A DNA stretch of 34,138 nt from Spirochaetota bacterium (GCA_024274705.1 JAJSAL010000001.1:1-34138); one strand, 5' to 3'. Positions 7,636 through 15,934 are shown, counted from the first letter of the stretch. Notes: generated by a model from the sequence alone, not told the origin. Numbers and translations are program-made.

Positions 7636-8868
7636 ATGAATAATCCACTGCAGCTTTCTATGGTGAATTTCAGCAAAGGCGCTTACGTCATTGTTGAAGG
7701 TAAGCAAAAGGCTGATTATTTCTATATCCTGAAAACCGGTAAAGTACGTATCAGCAAAGAGGTCGAAGTTGTTGAAGAGGAAGGCGGCAATACACTGGGT
7801 CCCGGCGACTTTTTCGGTGTTGTATCCACAATGTCGTCTCACAGTCATATAGAAACGGCCCAGGCAACGAGTGACATTTCAGTCATTGCTGTTCATCGGG
7901 ATCAATACGGACTTCTTATCGAAAAAAATACGCCGGTTGCTATGAAAATTATACAGGGATTCAGCCGCCGGATGCGGTATCTGGACGAAGCCCTGGCAAG
8001 TATTACCCTTAAAAGTACCGCCGGAGAAGACGCACGTCATTTGTTCAACGTGGCGGAGTATTATGCCCGGCAGAACCAGTATAATCTTGCGTATTACGCA
8101 TACTATCAGTTTCTTAAGTACTGTCAGGCCGATTCCAACGTTGACCTCGCAAAAGAGCGAATGGCAAAAATAAAACCCTATGCGAAAGCCGTGTATCTGG
8201 ATACGAATAACGAGGAGTTTACCAGGACATACCCGAAGGACACCATGGTATTCAGCGAGAGCCAGCCCGGACAGGAACTGTATATCATACAGAAGGGAAG
8301 TGTGAAGATAACGAAAATCGCAAATGATAATGAGAATCTTCTCGCTGTCCTTAAGCCGGGAGATATTTTCGGGGAAATGTCGCTGCTGGAAAACAAACCC
8401 CGGTCCGCATCAGCTATTGCGTACGACGATGCAGTACTTCTGGCTGTAAATCAAGCGAACTTCGAACGGATGGTAACCAGTCAACCCCAGATTATCACGC
8501 GCCTTACCCAGATTCTGGCAGAACGAATCTGGTTTATCTACAAACAGCTGGCAAATACACAGCTCACGGATTCTCTTGGCAGGCTGTATGATGCTTTGCT
8601 CATTCAGATCGAAAAAAACAGGCTTCCAATAAGAAGCGGTGAAGCCTATACCTTCGATTTCGGGGCAAAAGAACTGATCAATATTGTGGGGCTGCCGTCA
8701 AGTGATGGTAATGCTGTCCTCCGCAAACTATTTGAAAACAAAAAAATCAAACTGGTAGACAACAAAATCCACGTTACCGATCTGGAAGAGATTGAAAAAC
8801 AGGCGAAATACTTTCGAAAGATGGAAAAGATTGAACGGGCACGTAGACAGAGTTCCATGCGGAAATAA
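7636..8868 (+). CDS. Protein with two cyclic-nucleotide-binding domains and a winged-helix-like C-terminus
   Basis: 410 residues, soluble. Cap-family domain 1 spans about 8-95 and domain 2 about 195-290. Domain 2 has a good phosphate-binding cassette, FGEMSLLENKPRSASA (245-260), with Glu247 and Arg256. In domain 1 the same loop reads FFGVVSTMSSHSHIETAQA, lacking both Glu and Arg, so it probably does not bind a cyclic nucleotide in the usual way. Residues 130-180 look like a TPR-type helical linker. Residues 315-385 could form a Crp-type winged helix (DFGAKELINIVGLPSSDGNAVLRKL) before a basic tail. It is likely a regulator, but whether it binds DNA is not clear. It has its own promoter and converges on the PCMT-like gene. 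Confidence 0.85.
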   Translation: MNNPLQLSMVNFSKGAYVIVEGKQKADYFYILKTGKVRISKEVEVVEEEGGNTLGPGDFFGVVSTMSSHSHIETAQATSDISVIAVHRDQYGLLIEKNTPVAMKIIQGFSRRMRYLDEALASITLKSTAGEDARHLFNVAEYYARQNQYNLAYYAYYQFLKYCQADSNVDLAKERMAKIKPYAKAVYLDTNNEEFTRTYPKDTMVFSESQPGQELYIIQKGSVKITKIANDNENLLAVLKPGDIFGEMSLLENKPRSASAIAYDDAVLLAVNQANFERMVTSQPQIITRLTQILAERIWFIYKQLANTQLTDSLGRLYDALLIQIEKNRLPIRSGEAYTFDFGAKELINIVGLPSSDGNAVLRKLFENKKIKLVDNKIHVTDLEEIEKQAKYFRKMEKIERARRQSSMRK

Positions 8869-8883
8869 GTTCGCCGTTCCCTG

Positions 8884-9624
8884 TTAGTTGAAATCAAGAA
8901 ACGGAAAAAAGCTTTCGCCGATACTCGATATCGAGTATCGGCCTGATGTTTTGGTGACCAGGATAAGTATCTGGAAACCGGAAGGATCTGCGATGGAACA
9001 GATAAGTCTGCCGTTCGGTTTGACCTGGCTCAACAAGTCCGATGATACCGTTTCTACTGCACCATGAACCACAATCGCATCGAAAGGACCCGAGGTTTTC
9101 CACAGCATAAAGTCGTTTCCCCGAATAGTGCTCACATTGGTAATGCCCAGTGTGGCAAAAAGACGCGTACTTAATTCATACTGGGTCTGGACCCCTTCGA
9201 TGAGGTACACTTCCTGCGCTATAAATGCAATGAGAGCCGCCGTGTATGCCCCACTGTTTCCCGCAACAAGTACTCTGGATTCTGTATTCAGATCGAGATT
9301 GATAAGGAGCCGGGTCAGCAGTTCAGGTTCCGGGAGTACCTGCCCGTTTCCTAAGGGGATGTAGGAGAATTCGTAGGCCATCCTCTGCAGGCTCGCCGGC
9401 AGAAAGAGATGTCTTGGAACCTGTTCCATAGCATTGAGCACATTTTGATCTGTGACACCGAATTCCCGGGTCAGCCGTTGAACCATCTCTCTCCGCTTTG
9501 AAAGAAGGAGAGCTTCCTCGATTGACGAAGATATTTCCGTTGGGCTTTCAGCATCAAAATCCTGAGAGAAAAGGAGAGGAGATAGTGCAGTGATGAAAAG
9601 GAAACACAGGAAAAAGGTTCTCAT
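8884..9624 (-). CDS. Secreted PCMT-like (protein-isoaspartate methyltransferase fold) protein
   Basis: 246 residues. A signal peptide (MRTFFLCFLFITALSPLLFS) is followed by a region matching the PCMT family: VPRHLFLPASLQRMAYEFSYIPLGNGQ (69-95) corresponds to the family's VPRHxFVP...YxdxPLPIGxGQ. SAM-binding motif I, usually GxGxG, is altered to VLVAGNSGAYTAAL (118-131), and the later FDAIVVHGA is the family's FDxIxxxAA. The family methylates isoaspartyl residues using SAM in the cytosol, so export plus a weakened SAM motif is odd. An upstream in-frame start at 9693 exists, but the signal peptide begins at ATG 9624. There is no Shine-Dalgarno; a strong promoter lies close by. A perfect palindrome sits near its 3' end. 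Confidence 0.8.
   Translation of the reverse strand: MRTFFLCFLFITALSPLLFSQDFDAESPTEISSSIEEALLLSKRREMVQRLTREFGVTDQNVLNAMEQVPRHLFLPASLQRMAYEFSYIPLGNGQVLPEPELLTRLLINLDLNTESRVLVAGNSGAYTAALIAFIAQEVYLIEGVQTQYELSTRLFATLGITNVSTIRGNDFMLWKTSGPFDAIVVHGAVETVSSDLLSQVKPNGRLICSIADPSGFQILILVTKTSGRYSISSIGESFFPFLDFN
8905..8942 (-). terminator. Perfect 26-bp palindrome plus T-tract inside the 3' end of the PCMT-like gene
   Basis: Positions 8917-8942 are perfectly self-complementary (arms of 13, GCCGATACTCGAT and its reverse complement). On the minus strand it is followed after six bases by TTTTTT (plus-strand A-run 8905-8910), the layout of an intrinsic terminator. It lies inside coding sequence, about 33 bp before the stop. 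In the plus direction the hairpin is followed only by TGTTTT, so it could weakly stop read-through from the cNMP-binding gene too. Confidence 0.55.
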
Positions 9625-9636
9625 AGAATTCAGCAA

Positions 9637-9666
9637 ACTATACCATGATAAAACCCGGGTTGTCAG
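9637..9666 (-). promoter_or_regulatory. Promoter for the PCMT-like gene
   Basis: On the minus strand CTGACA (9666-9661), an 18-bp spacer and TATAGT (9642-9637), each 5/6. The predicted start of transcription is near 9630, only about 6 nt before ATG 9624. This agrees with the missing Shine-Dalgarno. Confidence 0.55.
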
Positions 9667-9706
9667 TAAAATTGTATTCACAATAATATCCAAGGTGTTC
9701 TGTTTC

Positions 9707-9735
9707 TTGAATCAGTTTCCCTATTCTGATAGTAT
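9707..9735 (+). promoter_or_regulatory. Possible valS promoter
   Basis: TTGAAT (9707-9712), 17-bp spacer, TAGTAT (9730-9735). Transcription would begin near 9742, leaving room for AAAGGGA (9756-9762) before ATG 9775. A second candidate, TTGTCA-N18-TAATAT (9660-9689), overlaps the -35 of the divergent PCMT-like promoter. Confidence 0.4.
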
Positions 9736-9774
9736 GCCGCAATACTTTACCATTGAAAGGGACGGATCTCGATC

Positions 9775-12444
9775 ATGAAGGCACACATACCGAATAAAGT
9801 ATACAACCCAAGGGAATTTGAAAGCAGAATCTACAATAGCTGGCTGGACAAAGGACTGTTCAAGCCGGTCGGCGGAGATGCAGATCCCTTTGTAATAGTC
9901 ATACCTCCTCCCAACGTTACCGGCGTCCTTCATATGGGTCACGGACTCAATAATATTTTACAGGATATCATCATCCGGTATCACCGGATGAGCGGAAGGC
10001 CTACACTCTGGATTCCCGGAACCGATCATGCCGGTATTGCAACCCAGAATGTCGTAGAGCGAAAACTGAAAGCAGAGGGAACATCGAAACATGATCTTGG
10101 ACGGGAGCGTTTTATTCAGGAGACGTGGAAAGTCAAAGAGGAACATCATGAAATAATTGCCCGGCAGCTTAAGGTCCTTGGTGCTTCCTGTGACTGGTCG
10201 AGGGAACGGTTTACCCTTGATGAAGGGCTCTCCAAAGCAGTTCGTGAAGTTTTTGTTACCCTTTATGAGCGGGATCTCATTTACCGTGGAAATTATCTGG
10301 TAAACTGGTGCTGTTCATGCGGTACCGCAATTTCTGATGATGAAGTCGAACATGCTGAAGTCCATGGAAAACTGTACCATTATGTGTACCCTCTGGAGAT
10401 CGGGCAGGGGACGATAGAAATAGCGACTACACGTCCGGAAACCATGTTGGGGGATACGGCTGTGGCAGTCCATCCGGAAGATGAACGGTACACTTCCCTG
10501 GTGGGGAAACGGGTGGTCTTGCCTCTGACGGGCCGAACCATACCGATCGTTGCTGATTCCTATGTCAACCGGGAATTCGGCACCGGGGCAGTCAAGGTAA
10601 CCCCGGGCCACGACCAGAATGACTGGGATATCGCGATGCGCCATAGTCTTGAAAAAATAAACATATTGAAACCGGATGGAACTCTCAATGAAAACGTTCC
10701 TGAAAAATACCGTGATATTCCTGCGATAGAAGCCAGGAAAAGAGTGATCCAGGACCTGAAAGCCGAAGGATTGTTTTTGCGCGAGGAAGAGCACATCCAC
10801 CAGGTGGGCCATTGCTACCGTTGCCGAACCATCATCGAACCCTATATGTCGGACCAGTGGTTCGTACGGATGAAGCCCCTGGCTGAGAAAGCGTTACATG
10901 CCTGGGAAAGGGGTGAGATTGTCTTTTACCCGAAAAAATGGGAAAATACGTACAAACACTGGCTTAAAACGATCCGGGACTGGTGTATTTCCCGGCAGCT
11001 CTGGTGGGGACACCGGATCCCCGTGTGGTTTTGTGATTCCTGCTCGACCATGCTGGTTGAACGGGAAGACCCGGAAAGATGCCCGGATTGCGAAGGCCCC
11101 CTTCGGCAGGACGATGATGTCCTGGATACATGGTTCTCCTCCATGCTGTGGCCATTTTCTACACTGGGATGGCCGGAACAGACTAGTGATCTGGACCGTT
11201 TTTTCCCCACCACTGCTCTGGTTACCGCATATGATATTATCTTTTTCTGGGTATCCCGGATGATCATGGCAGGGCTGGAATTCATGGGAGAAGCCCCTTT
11301 CCGGGATATCTACATTCACGGACTTGTCCGGGACATCCAGGGGAGGAAGATGTCGAAATCTCTCGGGAACGGCATCGATCCGCTGGAAATCGTTGATCAG
11401 TACGGCGCGGATGCCCTCAAGTTTACCCTCACGTTCCTTGCTGCTCAGGGGCAGGATATTCTTCTCGATACGGACACATTTAAACTGGGGTCCAAGTTCG
11501 CCAACAAGATATGGAATGCCGCACGGTATCTGATCCTGAACATGGGAGGACGAACGTTTGTCCCGGTTTCACAGAAAAATTACAACAGTCTCGATCGCTG
11601 GATATTATACCGGCTGAATGAAGCAATAAAAACGGTACGTGCATCGGTAGAGTCCTACCGGTTCAACGATGCTGCATTGGGGGTGTATGAATTCTTCTGG
11701 AACGATTTCTGTGACTGGTATATAGAAAGCTCCAAGCTTTACCTCACTTCCGATGATCCGAAGGAACAGGACCGGTCCATAACGATGCTTGCATCGGTGC
11801 TGGAGGAGTCGCTCCGCCTGCTCCATCCCTTTTTATCATTTATCACGGAGGAGATCTATCAGCTCCTTCCGCCGGATAATCAGGGCACTTTCCCGAGACA
11901 CGAATACGTAATAACAGCTCCTTATCCGGAGATACGGCCGGAGCGGGAAGATCCCGGTATTGCGGAGCGGTTTGGATCGCTTCAGGAACTGGTACGTGGA
12001 ATTCGAACAATTCGGAGCGAGTTTACCATCCCCCCGGGGAAGAAAATCAATATACATATAAAGACTGACCCGGGTTTCCAGGGTACGGATTTCTTTTCAG
12101 ATCAGATTCCTCTCATTACCCTCCTTACAGGAGGCAACTCGGTTCAATTGTCTGAAAACAGACCGGAAACCGCGGAAGCGGTTCCACTCGCCGGAAACGG
12201 ATTCGAAGTGTTTGTGTTTGTCCGGGACGTTATCGATGTGCCGAAAGAGATAGCTAAGCTCGAAAAAGAGCTTGAGAAAATGAGAAGCCAGCTGAAGAAA
12301 ACCGAAGGGAAACTCAGGAACACACAATTTTTAGCGAATGCACCGGAAAATATCGTGGAAAAAGAACGGGGAATTCAGCAGGAACTCTCCGGCAGGATAC
12401 GGAAAATCGAAGGGCACCTGGTAGACCTTAGTAAGACAGGATGA
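9775..12444 (+). CDS. valS: Valyl-tRNA synthetase
   Basis: Class Ia synthetase charging tRNA-Val, 889 residues, normal length. The HIGH motif is HMGH (53-56) within PPPNVTGVLHMGHG. The CP1 editing domain (about 190-350) contains the TTRPETMLGDTAVAV signature used to clear misactivated threonine. KMSKS is exact at 525-529. A four-Cys zinc-knuckle-like stretch (CDSCSTM...CPDC) precedes DVLDTWFSSMLWP. The anticodon-binding helical domain and a C-terminal coiled coil (about residues 822-885, Lys/Glu-rich) complete the family pattern. Its last 17 bp overlap the 3' end of the convergent GT28 gene. Confidence 0.98.
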   Translation: MKAHIPNKVYNPREFESRIYNSWLDKGLFKPVGGDADPFVIVIPPPNVTGVLHMGHGLNNILQDIIIRYHRMSGRPTLWIPGTDHAGIATQNVVERKLKAEGTSKHDLGRERFIQETWKVKEEHHEIIARQLKVLGASCDWSRERFTLDEGLSKAVREVFVTLYERDLIYRGNYLVNWCCSCGTAISDDEVEHAEVHGKLYHYVYPLEIGQGTIEIATTRPETMLGDTAVAVHPEDERYTSLVGKRVVLPLTGRTIPIVADSYVNREFGTGAVKVTPGHDQNDWDIAMRHSLEKINILKPDGTLNENVPEKYRDIPAIEARKRVIQDLKAEGLFLREEEHIHQVGHCYRCRTIIEPYMSDQWFVRMKPLAEKALHAWERGEIVFYPKKWENTYKHWLKTIRDWCISRQLWWGHRIPVWFCDSCSTMLVEREDPERCPDCEGPLRQDDDVLDTWFSSMLWPFSTLGWPEQTSDLDRFFPTTALVTAYDIIFFWVSRMIMAGLEFMGEAPFRDIYIHGLVRDIQGRKMSKSLGNGIDPLEIVDQYGADALKFTLTFLAAQGQDILLDTDTFKLGSKFANKIWNAARYLILNMGGRTFVPVSQKNYNSLDRWILYRLNEAIKTVRASVESYRFNDAALGVYEFFWNDFCDWYIESSKLYLTSDDPKEQDRSITMLASVLEESLRLLHPFLSFITEEIYQLLPPDNQGTFPRHEYVITAPYPEIRPEREDPGIAERFGSLQELVRGIRTIRSEFTIPPGKKINIHIKTDPGFQGTDFFSDQIPLITLLTGGNSVQLSENRPETAEAVPLAGNGFEVFVFVRDVIDVPKEIAKLEKELEKMRSQLKKTEGKLRNTQFLANAPENIVEKERGIQQELSGRIRKIEGHLVDLSKTG

Positions 12445-13564
12445 AGGCGACAACTTTGTCGATACCGTTTTCTATCTTTACCCGGGTAAGCCGCTTTTGT
12501 ATCATGTTGTAGGTTTCAGGATTATCGAAGAGTTCGGAAACAGTTCTTACCATGTGCCTCGGCTTTTTTACATAAAAGCCCACCCGGTTGTAAACGAGGA
12601 ATTCGACATTTCCCCTCTCCTGGCCATATATATACTGGGTGATGATGAGGGGTTTGTTCAGGATAAGGGCTTCCATCATGGTTGCAGGCCCCCCTTTGGA
12701 TACCACCACATCCGCGATATTCATAAGGTCGAACATAAAGTCCACAAATCCGAATACGATGGTCTTCTTTTTCGGGTATCTGGAAGCCATCCATCTGATC
12801 TGTTTTTTTAACATGTCGTCCTTTCCACACACGATGCAGAGTTCAACATCGAGCTTCGAACGAAGAAGTGCCCATACGAACAAATCTCCTCTAGGATACC
12901 CTTCGCCCCCGCCGGCAAAGAAAACGAGCCGTTTCCCCGGGGTAAATCCAAGCTCCTTTTTTTTCTTCTGTATTTCCTCGGTGCTCAAGGGAGTACCGAA
13001 CTGTTTTTTAAGAATAATGGGAAATACATGGATTTTATCCGGATGTGCTCCGTAGCGGTGGATAGCCTCTTCCTTTGCCCTTTCAGAAAAAACAATTTTC
13101 GGGAGGTGGGGCTGATTGTGCCAGAAACTATGGGCGGTAAACGGATCAGTGACAACGGTCAACATAGGTATTTTCTCTTCCAGTGAACGGATAACCCTAT
13201 ACACCGGGGTGATGAGGAGAAAATGGAGAACTACGATTTTTGTTATCCTGTGTTTTTTAATATACCGGGCAAGGTCTTTATGGATCAGTTTTGTCATAAT
13301 GAGTGTCCAGAACAACTGCATGAACCGCAGCTTGTTGAACTCGTAGACACAAATCCAGAACTTTTCAATTTTGAGTGAAGATACCCGGTACCCTTCCTCT
13401 AATAAAAACTTGGCAAAATGCTCTTTTTTCGGAATGGGATTCAAGGTGAAGCACTTGGTCTCGCTTCCGAACAGCTCCTGAGTCCGGTTTGCCAAGGCTG
13501 TAGCCGCCGAGAGATGTCCGCCTCCTGTTTGTAAATACAGGAAGGCTATACGTTGTTTTACCAT
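12428..13564 (-). CDS. GT28 glycosyltransferase, diacylglycerol glycosyltransferase (MGDG synthase/UgtP) type
   Basis: 378 residues. The N-terminal MGDG-synthase-type domain has the glycine loop TGGGH (13-17) and VVTDPFTAHSFWHN. The C-terminal GT28 nucleotide-sugar half has FFAGGGEGYPRGD, VFGFVDFMFDLMNIADVVVSKGGPATMMEA and GQERGN, matching the UDP-sugar site of MurG/UgtP enzymes. The likely role is transfer of a hexose from a UDP-sugar to a membrane lipid acceptor at the inner membrane; sugar and acceptor cannot be told from sequence. It has its own promoter in the 77-bp gap after the GT2 gene. Its tail overlaps valS by 17 bp, so the two transcripts are antisense to each other there. Confidence 0.88.
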   Translation of the reverse strand: MVKQRIAFLYLQTGGGHLSAATALANRTQELFGSETKCFTLNPIPKKEHFAKFLLEEGYRVSSLKIEKFWICVYEFNKLRFMQLFWTLIMTKLIHKDLARYIKKHRITKIVVLHFLLITPVYRVIRSLEEKIPMLTVVTDPFTAHSFWHNQPHLPKIVFSERAKEEAIHRYGAHPDKIHVFPIILKKQFGTPLSTEEIQKKKKELGFTPGKRLVFFAGGGEGYPRGDLFVWALLRSKLDVELCIVCGKDDMLKKQIRWMASRYPKKKTIVFGFVDFMFDLMNIADVVVSKGGPATMMEALILNKPLIITQYIYGQERGNVEFLVYNRVGFYVKKPRHMVRTVSELFDNPETYNMIQKRLTRVKIENGIDKVVAFILSY

Positions 13565-13596
13565 GTAAGAGCTTTATATAGAACTTCGATATGCAA

Positions 13597-13626
13597 ACTA
13601 TACGTGGAGAGGACCCTGATAGTCAA
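13597..13626 (-). promoter_or_regulatory. Promoter for the GT28 glycosyltransferase
   Basis: On the minus strand TTGACT (13626-13621), an 18-bp spacer and TATAGT (13602-13597), each 5/6. It lies in the 77-bp gap between the GT2 and GT28 genes, so the GT28 gene can be expressed apart from mtnA and the GT2 gene. Confidence 0.6.
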
Positions 13627-13641
13627 GGAAAAGGTGCATCA

Positions 13642-14790
13642 TTACATCGAAGAAAGGCGGTTTCCCTTCCAGTTTACAGGTACCTTCAGGAAAGCCATGA
13701 TATCTATAAAGAGATAATAGAACATGGACCAGAGAATATTCGGTAAGAACAGGAGCCAGTACTGTACAAAAGGCATACGGAGCATGATGCCCCCGGTAAC
13801 GGCAATGACGGACATACTGATAATGGTAGAAAGGGAGATGATACCGGCCTTGGGATACCAGAGTGCCCCTATCGCACTGAAGGTACCGGCAGCAAGGTAG
13901 AGCTTAACCAGGCTGTATCCGAACCGGGTCGTAAAATCCGGAGAAAAATAGGCGCCGGTACTCCATCTCAGCTCCTGGGAAGTGAGGTGCTTCCAGCAGG
14001 ATTGTGGATCAGCTTCGACATGGATGTCCGGATGAGAGAGCCCGATAATCCGTGCATCTGTTTTTTGACGGATTTCCGTAATCAAAGCGTTATCTTCTGT
14101 AACCGAGTAAGGTATGGCATCATAACCACCAATGGAATCCAGGAGGGACGTGCGGATTGCCATGTTGTTGCCGTACACACCGGAAGCACCACCAATACCT
14201 GCAGAACCGGCATTATAAAAGTAGCGGAACACGTGATCGAATGTCTGGTACAGGTTCAGAAACCCCCTTTCCATCCTGGTATACACAGGACCGAATACGA
14301 CACCGATTCCGGGGTTTGAAAAGGGCTTCCTCATTTCTTGTGTCCATCCCGGTTGGAGGGAGCAATCCGCATCGGTGAAGAGGAGGATCTCTCCGGTTGC
14401 CCTTTCGATGCCCCGGGAAAGGGCATACTGCTTCGGATTACCCTGTCCCGGGTTTACCGTTAGAGTGATAATGCGCACCGTACCTTTGAATCGTCGTTTA
14501 AACCCCTTCATTTCTGCGAGGGTACTGTCCCCGGACCTGTCGTTGATTAAAATAACTTCGAAGCGTTCATAGATCTGTTTTTCCAGACTGTCAAAGAGTA
14601 CGGGAAGATTTTTCTCTTCGTTTCTGGCAGGAATAATGATGGAAAGGTGAGGTTGGAAAGAATCCTCCACCTGTTTCCAACGTTGTTCCCTGAACCGTGA
14701 AAGGAGAATCCCCGCGCAGAGCATGATATGCGTTGCAATCATAACTGCGCAGAATATCAACATCACTACATCTATAATGGAGAATATCAT
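13642..14790 (-). CDS. GT2 family membrane glycosyltransferase
   Basis: 382 residues. An N-terminal membrane helix (about 5-30) leads into a GT-A domain starting LSIIIPARNEEKNLP (49-63). The metal-binding DxD is Asp140-Ala-Asp142 in FTDADCS. The acceptor-side acidic motif is TED (231-233), and QELRW (272-276) matches the Q/RxxRW motif of processive-type GT2 enzymes. Two to three C-terminal membrane helices span about 295-368. This layout resembles lipid or polysaccharide glycosyltransferases that act at the cytoplasmic face of the inner membrane. The start codon overlaps the mtnA stop (ATGA), so translation is coupled. Substrate unknown; the nearby GT28 gene suggests glycolipid synthesis. Confidence 0.88.
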   Translation of the reverse strand: MIFSIIDVVMLIFCAVMIATHIMLCAGILLSRFREQRWKQVEDSFQPHLSIIIPARNEEKNLPVLFDSLEKQIYERFEVILINDRSGDSTLAEMKGFKRRFKGTVRIITLTVNPGQGNPKQYALSRGIERATGEILLFTDADCSLQPGWTQEMRKPFSNPGIGVVFGPVYTRMERGFLNLYQTFDHVFRYFYNAGSAGIGGASGVYGNNMAIRTSLLDSIGGYDAIPYSVTEDNALITEIRQKTDARIIGLSHPDIHVEADPQSCWKHLTSQELRWSTGAYFSPDFTTRFGYSLVKLYLAAGTFSAIGALWYPKAGIISLSTIISMSVIAVTGGIMLRMPFVQYWLLFLPNILWSMFYYLFIDIMAFLKVPVNWKGNRLSSM

Positions 14791-15890
14791 ACCTTCTCCG
14801 GATATAGTTTCAGGATACTTTCATGGTCCGCTCTGCATACACCCCGTTCGGTAATGAGGCCGGTAATGAGCCTGGAAGGTGTTACATCAAAACCGAAATT
14901 ACGGGCTGTTGTTGTTTCGGGGCAGATAAGGACATCCTGGATCGAATCCTGCCCTTTGCCGGTGATGTAGGTTACTTCTTTCGGGTCCCGTTCTTCGATG
15001 GGTATCTGTGCGACCCCATCGGTGAGGCTCCAGTCAAAGGTTGACGAAGGGAGAGCGACATAAAAAGGAATGCCGTTGTCTTTTGCAGCAAGGGCTTTCA
15101 GGTACGTTCCTATTTTATTCGCAGCGTCTCCGGTGGAGGTAACCCGGTCTGCTCCGGTTATAACGAGATCCACCATACCGTGCTGCATCAGGTGACCGCC
15201 GGCATTATCCACAATAAGATCATGGGGAACGCCGTGTTTACCGAGTTCCCACGAAGTGAGACTTGCCCCCTGGTTACGGGGCCTGGTCTCATCCACCCAC
15301 ACATGAATGTCGATTCCCCGGTCGAAGGCAAGATAGATTGGAGATGTAGCAGACCCGAAATCTACAAAAGCGAGCCAGCCGGCATTGCAATGGGTAAGAA
15401 CATGGACAGTATCGTTCCCCTTTTTACGTGCAATCTCTTCGATGATAACAATTCCGTGTTCCCCGATCATTTTACAGAACGCTGAGTCCTCATCAGCGAT
15501 GGCCCTGGCGCCGGCAAAGGCCGCCTCCCGCTTCATCCCGGGGGAAGATTCCCTTTCCATTGCCTTTATCTGCCGTTTTACCGCCCATTCCAGGTTTTGG
15601 GCTGTCGGCCGTGTCCGGATAAGCTTTGCAGCAGCGTCCTGGATAAACGTGTCGAAATTCGCGTCAGGAGCATCTAATGCAGCGATGTACATACCGAAAC
15701 CTGCAGTAGCACCGATGAGCCCTGCACCACGGATATACATATCCCTGATGGCCGACACAAAATCATCAACCGTAGTAAGGTCTATTATTTCAAAAGAGTG
15801 GGGGAGCCTGCTCTGATCGATCACCTGAATCGTCCCAGGATTACCCTCTTTTACCCATATCGTTCTGTAATGACTGCCGTCGATATTCAT
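14787..15890 (-). CDS. mtnA: S-methyl-5-thioribose-1-phosphate isomerase (MtnA family)
   Basis: 367 residues, normal length. The family isomerises methylthioribose-1-phosphate to methylthioribulose-1-phosphate in salvage of methylthioadenosine; relatives act on 5-deoxyribose-1-phosphate. Catalytic Cys168 (THCNAG) and Asp248 (TGADRV) are present, as are RGAGLIGATAGFG, ETRPRNQGASLTSWEL and ANKIGTY. The segment after the catalytic Cys reads GWLAFVDFGSATSP rather than the GSIATSRYGTALAP of the B. subtilis enzyme, so it belongs to a diverged branch and the exact substrate is open. No other methionine-salvage gene is in this window. The ATG has a good GGAGG on the minus strand, which is part of a 12-bp palindrome. 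Confidence 0.9.
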   Translation of the reverse strand: MNIDGSHYRTIWVKEGNPGTIQVIDQSRLPHSFEIIDLTTVDDFVSAIRDMYIRGAGLIGATAGFGMYIAALDAPDANFDTFIQDAAAKLIRTRPTAQNLEWAVKRQIKAMERESSPGMKREAAFAGARAIADEDSAFCKMIGEHGIVIIEEIARKKGNDTVHVLTHCNAGWLAFVDFGSATSPIYLAFDRGIDIHVWVDETRPRNQGASLTSWELGKHGVPHDLIVDNAGGHLMQHGMVDLVITGADRVTSTGDAANKIGTYLKALAAKDNGIPFYVALPSSTFDWSLTDGVAQIPIEERDPKEVTYITGKGQDSIQDVLICPETTTARNFGFDVTPSRLITGLITERGVCRADHESILKLYPEKV

Positions 15891-15893
15891 AAA

Positions 15894-15905
15894 TCCTCCG
15901 GAGGA
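15894..15905. promoter_or_regulatory. 12-bp palindrome containing the mtnA ribosome-binding site
   Basis: TCCTCCGGAGGA is perfectly palindromic and supplies the mtnA Shine-Dalgarno on the minus strand. On plus, its GGAGGA is followed eight bases later by ATG GAA TAA, a two-codon reading. No regulatory role can be shown. Confidence 0.3.
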
Positions 15906-15934
15906 ACTATAGTATGGAATAAAAATCTTGAAAA
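15906..15934 (-). promoter_or_regulatory. Possible mtnA promoter
   Basis: On the minus strand TTTTCA (15934-15929), 17-bp spacer, TATAGT (15911-15906). The -10 is 5/6 and the -35 is 4/6. Transcription would start near 15899, leaving a very short leader that begins inside the palindrome at 15894-15905. Confidence 0.4.
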
